Source: Mycobacterium sp. ELW1 (GTDB lineage Bacteria; Actinomycetota; Actinomycetes; Mycobacteriales; Mycobacteriaceae). From it: 64,000 bases of DNA. Below, piece by piece: positions 8,536-16,262 of this stretch (position 1 is its first letter; each line of letters opens with the position of its first letter). The DNA lies in NCBI RefSeq assembly GCF_008329905.1, contig NZ_CP032155.1, forward strand, positions 3,720,001 through 3,784,000, read 5' to 3'. The notes beneath the pieces are model-generated. The model was not told the origin of the DNA and ran no database searches. It was given only the letters and a program-made list of their open reading frames with translations. Both the position numbers and the translations under genes were made by a program.

Positions 8536-9447
8536 GTGATACAAGGCATCAGCGGGGTTGCCACACGAGACCCGCATGAATTTTTGGCAGAACAGGCGCA
8601 GGCGGTGGCCGCCCGTTGGTCCAAACAATGTGACGACCTGCGTGCCAGTGCAACTGCCTGGGGCAAAGGTGTTCTCACAGTAGGAACTGTGATCATCGGC
8701 GGCTTCGGTTTATCGAGCGTGACCGGAATCTTTCCCATCGATGGCCACTTGGCCTGGCTCTACGCCTCACTCGCGCTGGCATCGATTCTTATGATGGCGG
8801 TCGCCGCTATTTGGCTGTCGCGCCGGTTATCCCGGGCTAGCCGGACGATCGTGATGTCGGCAGACCTAGAGGTGATGCGGGCGCGGCGGGACAAGAACGA
8901 CGAGTCCGCTCTTCCGCACGTTAAGCACCTCGACGACAACTCCTTCACCGAAGCTGAACTTGAGACGATAGCCGCGGTGTACGACGTTTTCGCCGAGCTC
9001 AACAGACCGAATTCCCTTCCTTTGGAACAGAAGTACACGCTGAAGGACTACCTGCAGATCGCGCTGGATATCGAGCGCAAAGCGGAAAGCGCGGACCCCG
9101 ACATACAAGCTGTCGGCCAGCGGCGTCTTCCTCGCGCCGCTCAAATTCGTGCCGAGGTCTACGCGACTCAAGCAAAAGCCATGGCCCACGTCATCCGGAT
9201 GCGCGTGAATGAAGCGACCAGCGGCGGCGGGACGATCGCCGCCATGCTCTTGTTCGTTGCGTCGCTGGTGACGGTGGTCATGTTCGCCAGCTTCGCCAGC
9301 GACACTCGCAGCACTCACAACAACTCAATCGAGCACGTGAGGCAGTGCGCCGAAGCGGCCAAGGCCTACCGCGAAGCGCAGGATCCGAGACTTGTGAATC
9401 TGCCCGAAAGCTGCTTGAAACCTACAAGACTTTTAGCTTTGCCGTAG
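8536..9447 (+). CDS. three-helix membrane protein of the protease operon, 303 aa
   Basis: I do not recognise the family. Two hydrophobic helices lie at about residues 46-66 (VLTVGTVIIGGFGLSSVTGI) and 73-94. A long charged helical region of about 135 residues follows, facing one side of the membrane, then a third helix at about 231-254 (IAAMLLFVASLVTVVMFASF) and a short Cys-containing tail. The start is GTG 8536, the first in frame; nearby purine-rich sequence (GGAAGAAGG, 8521-8529) may serve as ribosome-binding site. Conflict operons often end with a membrane protein bearing two or three helices that acts as pore or anchor. That role here is inference from context. The GC content is slightly lower than in the flanking core genes. 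Confidence 0.65.
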   Translation: MIQGISGVATRDPHEFLAEQAQAVAARWSKQCDDLRASATAWGKGVLTVGTVIIGGFGLSSVTGIFPIDGHLAWLYASLALASILMMAVAAIWLSRRLSRASRTIVMSADLEVMRARRDKNDESALPHVKHLDDNSFTEAELETIAAVYDVFAELNRPNSLPLEQKYTLKDYLQIALDIERKAESADPDIQAVGQRRLPRAAQIRAEVYATQAKAMAHVIRMRVNEATSGGGTIAAMLLFVASLVTVVMFASFASDTRSTHNNSIEHVRQCAEAAKAYREAQDPRLVNLPESCLKPTRLLALP

Positions 9448-9514
9448 AGGCCGTCGAGGCGGATCGGGCTAGAACCCCGTCCACATCGAGTACGAGCAGC
9501 AGATGCCGCGCCGG

Positions 9515-10024
9515 CTAAGCGCGCTCGGCCGTCATATTCATCTCGACAGTGCCCTGGCAGGCGCCGCTGAAGATTTCGGTGTGCATCGTGCCCGACAGGG
9601 ATCCGTCGGCCTGAGGCGTGTACCGCACCTCGGCGTGCGCCGGATTCCACTGGATCGTCTCGTCGGGCATCAGACACTGCCACTGAAAGTCGCTGGCTTG
9701 CGCCCACGATGACCCATCCCAGGTGAACTGAACAGGCTGCGGAACCGTCGGGTTACTCGGCGGAGGGCCGCTCGTGATCGTGGCGATGCACTTTCCGTTC
9801 GTGCAGTTCGATTGGAAGCCATAGGTTTCGGTGTGCTGTTGCTCGGGCTGACCGGCGGCCACACTCGTTCCGGCCTTCGGGCCGACGATGAACGTGATCG
9901 CGTACTCGCCGTTCCAGGATGCTGAGTCGGCTGCGGCAATCGGGGCGAGCCAGAACGCCATCGCGGCCGGCGCGGCGCACAATCCGGCGAAGGCGCTCAA
10001 GCTGCGAAGATTGGTGTGAGCCAT
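9515..10024 (-). CDS. secreted mycobacterial protein of unknown function, 169 aa
   Basis: It has a clear Sec-type signal peptide: hydrophobic core LSAFAGLCAAPAAMAFWLAP and likely cleavage after IAAADS. The mature part is about 135 residues, beta-rich, with several Cys (NCTNGKC, WQCLMPDE, SGACQGTVE) that could form disulfides outside the cell. Several small secreted mycobacterial proteins share this layout, with 'SNCTNGKC' and an 'FQWQCLMPDETIQWNP' type segment, but no function is known to me. It is transcribed away from the cytochrome P450 gene, with about 85 bases between the two starts. Confidence 0.7.
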   Translation of the reverse strand: MAHTNLRSLSAFAGLCAAPAAMAFWLAPIAAADSASWNGEYAITFIVGPKAGTSVAAGQPEQQHTETYGFQSNCTNGKCIATITSGPPPSNPTVPQPVQFTWDGSSWAQASDFQWQCLMPDETIQWNPAHAEVRYTPQADGSLSGTMHTEIFSGACQGTVEMNMTAERA

Positions 10025-10109
10025 CGCTGCATACTAAAGCCGAGGCAAACAAGACCAGTAGTCTTAAAAAAATGGTCCGCGCGTCCTCAGCCAGTCGTAC
10101 GCTCCCACC

Positions 10110-11276
10110 ATGACCGCCACCGCCCAGCTGCCGTTCCGTCAGAGCCACCCGCTGCGCTCCCCCGACGACCTCCTCGCACTGCAGGGCACCGGACCGATCC
10201 ACAAAGTTCTGACCTCTGTCGGTGACGAGGCCTGGCTGGTGACCGGATACTCACTCGTACGCAGCCTCATGGACAACGAACTCCTCGGCCGCACGCACCG
10301 CGACCCCGCCAACGCCCCGCGCAGCCGCACCTCGGCGCTGTTCGGCGGGCCGATCGGTGATTTCGATTCCGAGCCGACCGACCACGCCCGCATGCGCCAA
10401 CTGCTGCAGCCGCACTTCGGTCCACGGCACATGCGCACCCTGCAGCCGAAGGTCCAAGGTCTGTGCACCGCCCTGCTCGACGACATGGAACGCCAGGGAC
10501 CGCCGGCCGACCTGTTGACCAGCCTGGCTCAGCCGCTGCCCATCCTGGTGATCTGCGATCTGCTCGGCGTTCCCTACGCCGACCGCGACCGCTTCCGGCT
10601 CTGGGTCGACGATGCGGCGTTCTCCCCCGACGACGACGTCTCCCTCAAGGGGCTCGAATCGCTGCTCGGCTACGGCATGGAACTGGTCGGCGTGAAGCGC
10701 GCGAACCCGGACGACGACGTCATCTCCCGCCTGTGCGACGAGCCCGATCTGGCCGACTTCGAGATCGCCACGCTGGCGATGCAACTGCTCTTCGCCGGTC
10801 ATGAGACGACGGTGACCCAGATCTGGGTGGGCTGCCTGCTGCTGTTGAGCAACCCCGACCAGTGGCAGGCCCTGCTGCACAACCCGGACCTCATCCCGAA
10901 GGCTGTCGAGGAGGTGCTGCGCGCCGGCATGACCGGCGGCGTCGGCGTGCCACGGTATGCCCGGGGCGACATCGACGCCGGTGGAGTGACGATCCGGGAA
11001 GGAGATCTGGTCCTGCTCGACCCCGGCGCGGCCAATCATGATCCGGAGGTCTTCACCGACCCCTACCGGCTGGATCTCAACCGCACCGGCGCGGCGCACG
11101 TCGGCTTCGGCTACGGCCTGCACTACTGCCTCGGCGCGGCGCTGGCTCGCCTGGAACTCAAGACCGTCTACTCCCAGCTCATCCCCCGCTTCCCCACCCT
11201 GCAGCTGCGCACTGATCCGGCAACGATGACCGCGGGCTTCCATTCCCTGTCCCACGGGCTAGTTGTACTGACCTGA
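10110..11276 (+). CDS. cytochrome P450, 3' end replaced by IS insertion
   Basis: A haem-thiolate monooxygenase of the bacterial class I type. The oxygen-binding I-helix motif FAGHETT is at about residue 228, the K-helix ExxR within AVEEVLRAG, and the haem ligand loop GFGYGLHYCLGAALAR with Cys about 340. All catalytic parts are intact. The last codons are not original: at 11264 the reading frame enters an IS481-family element and ends as VLT plus TGA. Joining the sequence on the far side of the element (from 12437) restores ...GLVELPVTWG, the usual P450 ending. The truncated enzyme loses about seven residues of the final strand and may or may not fold. The substrate is unknown. Confidence 0.85.
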   Translation: MTATAQLPFRQSHPLRSPDDLLALQGTGPIHKVLTSVGDEAWLVTGYSLVRSLMDNELLGRTHRDPANAPRSRTSALFGGPIGDFDSEPTDHARMRQLLQPHFGPRHMRTLQPKVQGLCTALLDDMERQGPPADLLTSLAQPLPILVICDLLGVPYADRDRFRLWVDDAAFSPDDDVSLKGLESLLGYGMELVGVKRANPDDDVISRLCDEPDLADFEIATLAMQLLFAGHETTVTQIWVGCLLLLSNPDQWQALLHNPDLIPKAVEEVLRAGMTGGVGVPRYARGDIDAGGVTIREGDLVLLDPGAANHDPEVFTDPYRLDLNRTGAAHVGFGYGLHYCLGAALARLELKTVYSQLIPRFPTLQLRTDPATMTAGFHSLSHGLVVLT

Positions 11277-12248
11277 GAGGTTAGGTACGCGGGCGGCGGG
11301 TGGTTGGCCGCCGAGTGCGGTGTGGCCGCGGTGGTAATTGTAGGTGTGCAGCCAGGTGATGAACTCGTCGCAGCGTTCGGTGTCGCTGCGGTAGAGCCGG
11401 GCGTAGGCCCATTCTTCGGCCAGCGTGCGGTGGAACCGCTCTACTTTGCCATTTGTCTGTGGCCGATAGGGCCGGGTTCGGCGATGCTCGATGGTGCCCA
11501 GTGCGTCCCGGAAGGGATGTGATCGATAGCATGATCCATTGTCGGTCAACACTTTTCGAACGTTGATGCCATGTTGGGCGAACCAGGTGTTGGCTCGTAG
11601 CCAGAAGGCGGCGGCCGTGTCTTTGCGTTCATCGCTGAGTATCTCGCTGTAGGCCAGCCGGGAATAGCCGTCGATTGCGGTGTGCAGGAAGTGATAGCCG
11701 CGTACCGGTTGTCGACGTTTGTTGGTCTGTCCACTGCTTTTGTCGGCTTGGTGATTGCGGTTACCCACCGAGCGACCCAGCATCCGCCAGCCGCCGCCGG
11801 CAGGAATTTTGCCCAGCTTCTTGACGTCGATGTGGACCATTTCGCCGCACTCGGCGGGTTGCATGCGTCGGATCACGCAGCCAGTGCCGCGGTCCAGCCA
11901 GCGCAGTTTGGCCATGCCGTAACGAGTGAGGACCCGGTGCACCGTCGAGGGGTGCAGGCCCAGCAGATAACCGATGCGCGCCGGTCCCCAACGGCGAATG
12001 ACACGCACCTTGATGATGCGCCGCTCGGTACGTGTTGGAGTCTGATTGGGGCAGCGGTGAGGCCGTGAGCTGCGGTCGACCATGCCGGCCGGACCATATT
12101 CGCGGTAGCGGCTCGCCCAGCGACTGGCGGTAGTCACTGCTACCTGGAATCGGTCAGCAGCGCGTCGAAGACTCCAACCGTCCTCGACGACGCAACGGGC
12201 CAGTCGCAGGCGTCCGGTTTCAGACAACGGGGCGTTACGGTGGGACAC
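11259..12248 (-). CDS. IS481-family DDE transposase, 329 aa
   Basis: It has an N-terminal helix-turn-helix (GRLRLARCVVEDGWSLRRAA), a second HTH-like domain (RRIIKVRVIRRWGPARIGYL) and an rve integrase catalytic core. The DDE residues are in MVHIDVKKLGKIP, VLTDNGSCYRS and NGKVERFHRTLAEEWAY. The start is the GTG at 12248. The length and order match complete IS481 transposases, so it looks intact. Its stop codon TAG (11259-11261) lies outside the terminal repeat, in the duplicated target sequence GCTAGT. The frame therefore runs off the element and is closed by host DNA at this site. Confidence 0.9.
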   Translation of the reverse strand: MSHRNAPLSETGRLRLARCVVEDGWSLRRAADRFQVAVTTASRWASRYREYGPAGMVDRSSRPHRCPNQTPTRTERRIIKVRVIRRWGPARIGYLLGLHPSTVHRVLTRYGMAKLRWLDRGTGCVIRRMQPAECGEMVHIDVKKLGKIPAGGGWRMLGRSVGNRNHQADKSSGQTNKRRQPVRGYHFLHTAIDGYSRLAYSEILSDERKDTAAAFWLRANTWFAQHGINVRKVLTDNGSCYRSHPFRDALGTIEHRRTRPYRPQTNGKVERFHRTLAEEWAYARLYRSDTERCDEFITWLHTYNYHRGHTALGGQPPAARVPNLSGQYN

Positions 12249-12430
12249 GAAGACCTCCGAGATGAGTTGGTGCGTTCCTAGACAGCTCGCACTTCACTCG
12301 GAGGTCTTCGTCATGTCACCACCGTCCCCCCCCGCCCGACGCGCAACGCCGTCCCGCGCGCGCGCCGCGAACTCGGAGGTCTTCGTCATGTCACCACGCC
12401 ACGCCGTCCCTAACGTCCGTGGTCAGTACA
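11264..12430 (-). mobile_element. IS481-family insertion sequence, 1167 bp
   Basis: The ends are inverted repeats: TGTACTGACC at 11264-11273 and its complement GGTCAGTACA at 12421-12430. After six mismatched bases a second matching block GTTAGG follows on each side. The element is flanked by a perfect 6-bp direct repeat GCTAGT (11258-11263 and 12431-12436), the target duplication. Terminal TGT and a short target duplication suit the IS481 group. One transposase gene fills most of it. The insertion hit the extreme 3' end of the P450 gene. Confidence 0.85.
12247..12397. repeat. direct and inverted copies of CTCGGAGGTCTTCGT near IS promoter end
   Basis: A 26-bp direct repeat, CTCGGAGGTCTTCGTCATGT followed by CACCAC, occurs at 12297-12322 and 12372-12397. 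An inverted copy of its first 15 bases lies at 12247-12261, covering the transposase start. The inverted pair could form a hairpin in RNA entering the element from outside, a known way of protecting a transposase from read-through. The second direct copy may come from a local duplication, since 12323-12371 between them is low-complexity C/G-rich sequence. Confidence 0.7.
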
Positions 12431-12556
12431 GCTAGTTGAACTCCCCGTTACGTGGGGATAAAACCCTCAGATCGATCCTGCGGGAACGCTTCCTGGTCAC
12501 TGTGACACTGCTGTCTGGCCTACCCAGCCCGTAGTCGATCAGCTACGGTCCGCGCT

Positions 12557-12799
12557 ATGCCGGGGGCAAAAAGGGTCGTCAAAAAGTTGAAGCGGCGGGC
12601 CACCGTCGTCGAGGTGATCGTCGCCGGGGCGGCGGTCGTCGTCGCTGCCATTGCGATCGCAGCGGTGTACTTCTACAAGCCGACTCCACCCCCCGACTTT
12701 CACAGCGTCTCGTCCACCTCGCAGACATCGGCCGCCCCGCCCACGGCACCTGGACCGGCCCCCATGCCGGTCACCGCCACCAAGGCACCGAAACCCTGA
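12557..12799 (+). CDS. small single-pass membrane protein, 80 aa
   Basis: It has a basic N-terminus (AKRVVKKLKRRA), one hydrophobic helix (residues about 17-40, VIVAGAAVVVAAIAIAAVYF) and a Pro/Ala/Thr-rich tail that would sit outside the membrane. The layout suggests a type II anchored protein or the membrane stub of a wall-associated protein. No family is recognised. ATG 12557 is the only sensible start. Convergent with the next minus-strand gene; the 238 bases between hold G/C-rich hairpin-forming sequence (GTGGCC ... GGCCAC, about 12977-13000) that may serve as terminator. Confidence 0.55.
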   Translation: MPGAKRVVKKLKRRATVVEVIVAGAAVVVAAIAIAAVYFYKPTPPPDFHSVSSTSQTSAAPPTAPGPAPMPVTATKAPKP

Positions 12800-13037
12800 C
12801 GGCACCGGCGCCCGATGGACTCTTACCAAATCGTCAATATTTCTGTCGAAGTCGGACGCCGACCACCGCCGGTGTCGTACATTTCTGACGACGCTGAGAA
12901 CACAGCCGACCGGTCGGGGCCCGGTAGCGCAATCACACCGCAGTCCGACCGTCACAAGCGGGTCTCCAGGGGTGGGCTATGCGAAGTGGCCACCCCCTTG
13001 GGCCACCGGCCCCCCGCCCCTGGGGACCACTTGGCCC

Positions 13038-13331
13038 CTACAAGCGAACGTCGATGCCGTCCGAGACCGAGCCGACCGCCCCGATCGTGAGCACATCACC
13101 CGGTGAGAGATCACTGCGGCCGAGCCCGGAGAACAACAGCCCGACGTTATCGCCGGTCACCGCCTCGTCCACCGTCTTGCGGAAGCTCTCGATCGCGTCG
13201 ACTCGAACCGTGCGAGCGTCGTTGATCCGCACCTCGTCACCGGCCGAGACCTGACCCAGCTCGACGCGGCCTGTGGCGACCAGTCCACGGCCCTTGATGG
13301 CGAACACGTCCTGCACCGTCAGCCGAAACAT
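13038..13331 (-). CDS. EF-Tu domain-2-like protein, 97 aa
   Basis: The product resembles a free-standing beta-barrel domain 2 of translation factors: FRLTVQDVFAIKGRGLVATG, then GDEVRIN and AVTGDNVGLLFSGLGRSD. The GTPase domain is absent, so it is not an elongation factor. Such isolated domains occur in mycobacteria without known role. I start at the ATG at 13331, which places the conserved 'FxLxVxDVFxIxGRG' at the N-terminus; a longer start at 13379 would overlap the upstream gene. It is the last gene of a tight operon with the acyl-CoA synthetase and the secreted protein (4-base gap). Confidence 0.7.
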   Translation of the reverse strand: MFRLTVQDVFAIKGRGLVATGRVELGQVSAGDEVRINDARTVRVDAIESFRKTVDEAVTGDNVGLLFSGLGRSDLSPGDVLTIGAVGSVSDGIDVRL

Positions 13332-13335
13332 GGGC

Positions 13336-13827
13336 CTACCCCAGCCCCGGCGGCAGATCCTCGGACCACAGACAATCACCGTTCATCGTGATGGTGAACA
13401 GCTTCGGCAACACATCCAAGTGCAGAGGTTGCCCCACCTCACCGGGTGAATGCACCACGGGCGCAAGCTCTCCCGGACCGATCACGGTCACCTGATCGGC
13501 ACTGCACACCGCGGAAGGGTCCAGCGGCGTCGCGGTCCACTGCCCCGAGCGCAGGTTGGGGTTACGAAATCCCTGACCGTGCAACGTGATTCCGGCGCCA
13601 TAGCTCAGCCAGCGACTGGCCGGGTCGAACGGGCCGAGCACCGGAACCCACGTGCCCGACGCCTGGCAGACGAGGAAGTCACCCACGTCGGGCAGCCGGG
13701 TCATCACGTCCGCGAAGTCCGCCGGGCATGACGCGCCCGCCTGTGGCACCGGAGCGTCCGCTCGTGCGGTCGCCACACCGAACGACAACGCGGCCGTGGC
13801 GGCCAGCAGCACGCCGCAACGCCGCAC
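13336..13827 (-). CDS. secreted protein of unknown function, 163 aa
   Basis: A Sec signal peptide is visible (MRRCGVLLAATAALSFGVAT, likely cleavage after ARADA). The mature protein has Cys residues (ASCPADF, LVCQASG, AVCSADQ, GDCLWSE) that could pair as two disulfides. I do not recognise the family. Its start lies two bases after the stop of the acyl-CoA synthetase gene, so it is almost certainly cotranscribed and perhaps translationally coupled. The functional link to fatty-acid activation is unknown. Confidence 0.7.
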   Translation of the reverse strand: MRRCGVLLAATAALSFGVATARADAPVPQAGASCPADFADVMTRLPDVGDFLVCQASGTWVPVLGPFDPASRWLSYGAGITLHGQGFRNPNLRSGQWTATPLDPSAVCSADQVTVIGPGELAPVVHSPGEVGQPLHLDVLPKLFTITMNGDCLWSEDLPPGLG

Positions 13828-13829
13828 GA

Positions 13830-15668
13830 TCAGCCGTATAGCTCGTCGATGTTGTCGTGGAAGTTCTCCACGACAGCCTTGCGCTTGAGCTTCAGGCTCG
13901 GCGTCAAATCGCCCGCCTCGACCGTCAATTCGCGATCAATAATGTCGAAGCGCTTGACCTGCTCCCACCGGTTCAGGTGCTTGTTGAGGGTCTCGACGTA
14001 TCCCTCGACCATCTCCCTGGTCTTCTGGTCACGGGCGACTTCCTCGAAGGACTTGCCCTCCATACCGTTGCGATCCGCCCACTCCCTGATGGCCTCCGCA
14101 TCGAGGCTGACCAGTGCGACGCAGTACGGCTTGCCCTCGCCGTAGATGATGATCTCGCTGGCGAACGGACAGATACCCTTGAACGCCGCCGAAATCGCCG
14201 AGGGCGCAACATATTTGCCCTGTGACGTCTTGAACATGTCCTTCTTGCGGTCGGTGATCCGCAGATAGCCCTCGGCGTCGAGTTCACCGATGTCCCCGGT
14301 GTGGAACCAGCCGTCGGGTTCGATGGCCTCCGCGGTCGCCTCGGGCAGGTCGTGGTAGCCGCTCATCACACCCGGCCCCTTGAGCAACACCTCACCGTCG
14401 GCAGCGATCTTGACGTCGGTGTACGGCAACGTCCAGCCCACCGTCCCAAACCGATAGGCATGCAGGCGATTCAGCGATGACGCCGCGGATGTCTCGGTCA
14501 GCCCGTAGCCCTCCAGGACGATGGCCCCGACGGCGTCGAACCACTGCGCGATGTCGCGGTCCAGCGCGGCCGACCCGGAGATGAAGAACCGCAGGCGGCC
14601 ACCAAACCGCTGCCGGATCGTGTTGAACACCAGCTTGTCGGCGAGTTTGTGTTGCAACGCCAGCAACGGCCCGACCCGGTGGCCGGCTTGCCGGGCGCGC
14701 GAAACCTGCAGGCCCACGTCGGTGGCCCAGTCGAAGAGCCGCTTCTTGACGCCGCCCTCTTCGACCATCGTCTCTGTGATCCGGCCGTGCACTTTCTCGA
14801 AGATCCGCGGCACTGCACCCATGAACGTCGGCTTGATGATCGCCAGGTTTTCGACGATCTTGTCCACCCGGCCGTCGATGACGGTGGGGAAACCCATCAG
14901 CAGCGGCATGGCCAGCATCACCTTGCCGAACGAGTGCGCCAGCGGCAGCCACAGATAGTTGAGGTCTTTGTCGGACAACACCTGCAGCGAATCCAGTGCT
15001 GCGGCGGTGTAGGTCCACGCCTCGTGGTGCAGGCGCACACCCTTCGGCTTGCCGGTGGTGCCGGAGGTGTAGATCAGGGTGGCCAGCTGCTCGGGCGGGA
15101 TCGCGTCGATGCGTTCGGTCACCGCGGTGGGGTTGTCAGCCAGCAGTTGCTTGCCCAGTTGCTCGAGATCGTCGAGGGTGATCACCCAGTCGTCGTCACT
15201 CGTCCCGTCGATCATCACCACCTTCTCGACGGCGGGCAGGTCGGCACGGTTGGCGGTCAGCTTGTCCACCTGAGACTGGTTCTCCGCCACGACAACGCGA
15301 CTACCGGAGTTGGCGACGATGAACGCGGTGTCCTCGGCGTTGGTACTCGGGTAGACCGTCGTCGTGGCCGCGCCCGCGGACAGGATGCCGAAGTCGACGA
15401 CCACCCACTCGTAGCGAGTTCCCGCCGCCAGCGCCACCCGGTCCTCGGGGTTGATGCCCAGGGCGATCAGCCCGGCGGCGATCAGCTCGACCCGTTCACC
15501 GACCTGCGCCCAGGTGACACTGGTCCACCCGTCTTGGTCGGGATAACGGAACGCCTCAGCGTTGGGGGTGGCCGCGACGCGATCGAGAAACATCCGCGGC
15601 ACCGACGGCGCCCGGTTGTCGATCTTGCTCACGTCGGGCCGCTCGTCGGACTTGCGCGGGCCTGCCAT
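13830..15668 (-). CDS. long-chain fatty acyl-CoA synthetase (FadD15-like), 612 aa
   Basis: An ATP-dependent acyl-CoA ligase of the ANL superfamily, which activates fatty acids through an acyl-adenylate. The visible motifs are the P-loop-like YTSGTTGKPKGVRL (about residue 195), the A5 region EGYGLTETSAAS, the hinge TGDIGELDAEGYLRITDRKK, and the C-terminal Lys region (SLKLKRKAV). The length, about 600 residues, is typical of the FadD15/FadD11 group in mycobacteria, and the similarity runs end to end. It heads a three-gene operon with a secreted protein and an EF-Tu-domain-like protein. It probably acts at the cytoplasmic face of the membrane. Confidence 0.9.
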   Translation of the reverse strand: MAGPRKSDERPDVSKIDNRAPSVPRMFLDRVAATPNAEAFRYPDQDGWTSVTWAQVGERVELIAAGLIALGINPEDRVALAAGTRYEWVVVDFGILSAGAATTTVYPSTNAEDTAFIVANSGSRVVVAENQSQVDKLTANRADLPAVEKVVMIDGTSDDDWVITLDDLEQLGKQLLADNPTAVTERIDAIPPEQLATLIYTSGTTGKPKGVRLHHEAWTYTAAALDSLQVLSDKDLNYLWLPLAHSFGKVMLAMPLLMGFPTVIDGRVDKIVENLAIIKPTFMGAVPRIFEKVHGRITETMVEEGGVKKRLFDWATDVGLQVSRARQAGHRVGPLLALQHKLADKLVFNTIRQRFGGRLRFFISGSAALDRDIAQWFDAVGAIVLEGYGLTETSAASSLNRLHAYRFGTVGWTLPYTDVKIAADGEVLLKGPGVMSGYHDLPEATAEAIEPDGWFHTGDIGELDAEGYLRITDRKKDMFKTSQGKYVAPSAISAAFKGICPFASEIIIYGEGKPYCVALVSLDAEAIREWADRNGMEGKSFEEVARDQKTREMVEGYVETLNKHLNRWEQVKRFDIIDRELTVEAGDLTPSLKLKRKAVVENFHDNIDELYG

Positions 15669-15722
15669 GGCGCGAGTTTATGTCGCGGCGCGCCGCCCGT
15701 GGCGAAATCGGGAAGCCCGGGT

Positions 15723-16181
15723 CTAGTTCTGGTCGAATTCGGCAGGCTCGCGATCCGCCGCGAGGTTGGCCAGCCGCCAGGTGGATTCGCGGTTGCGGGG
15801 CCAGAACCCGGCGAGCTGTAACCGGTCCGGCACGAATCTCATCGGCCCCTCCACTGCCACCTCTGCCATCTCAAGTCGGCAGCCGCCCTCGATATCGCTG
15901 AGCCGCAGTGTGATTCGCGCTGCCCCGGCAGGACCGAGCCGGGCCAGCAGTACCAGCTCCTCCTGCGGCGTGCAGCGCAGCACCACAGTCTCGTCGTCGA
16001 TGACCGCAGGCCACACGCCGATCGAGTGCAGGATGCGGGTGCCCGGCGCCGGCCAATCGGCGTCGACCGCACGCATCCGGCTGTTACCGACCACCCATTG
16101 CGAGTAGGTCCACCCGTCGGCCAGCACTTCCCAGACTCGTTCCCGTGGCGCGTCGATGTCACGCGTAACGCTCGTTGGCAT
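15723..16181 (-). CDS. SRPBCC (START-like) ligand-binding protein, 152 aa
   Basis: A polyketide-cyclase/SRPBCC fold with the usual opening strand and helix (SVTRDIDAPRERVWEVLADG) and alternating strands ending in a helix (LANLAADREP). These proteins bind lipids or aromatic ligands in a deep cavity, and some are enzymes. I start at ATG 16181 because the family begins right before the first strand; the open frame extends to 16220. The start lies about 35 bases from the palindromic operator upstream of the divergent Clp-N gene, so the operator could affect both. Confidence 0.75.
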   Translation of the reverse strand: MPTSVTRDIDAPRERVWEVLADGWTYSQWVVGNSRMRAVDADWPAPGTRILHSIGVWPAVIDDETVVLRCTPQEELVLLARLGPAGAARITLRLSDIEGGCRLEMAEVAVEGPMRFVPDRLQLAGFWPRNRESTWRLANLAADREPAEFDQN

Positions 16182-16215
16182 GCTGGGCGAGTACCCGCTC
16201 CACCGGATGTAAACC

Positions 16216-16260
16216 GTCAACTCACGGTTGACGAAGTGGCATCGTCAACCTACGGTTGAC
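16216..16260. promoter_or_regulatory. two tandem palindromic operators GTCAAC-n5-GTTGAC
   Basis: GTCAACTCACGGTTGAC (16216-16232) and GTCAACCTACGGTTGAC (16244-16260) are near-identical palindromes of 17 bp spaced 28 bp centre to centre. The second ends two bases before the ATG at 16263. They lie between divergent genes for an SRPBCC protein and a Clp-N/HTH protein. This is the layout of an autoregulated operator. The position suggests a short or absent leader for the downstream gene. Confidence 0.75.
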
Positions 16261-16262
16261 GC

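Noticed and set aside
10251..11255. 334-codon minus-strand frame across the cytochrome P450
   Set aside because: It is antisense to a clear P450 with intact haem and I-helix motifs, and its composition (many His, Gln, Val, Gly) is typical of reversed GC-rich codons.
14649..15821. 390-codon plus-strand frame across the acyl-CoA synthetase
   Set aside because: It is antisense to a full-length AMP-binding enzyme with all motifs and shows no domain of its own.
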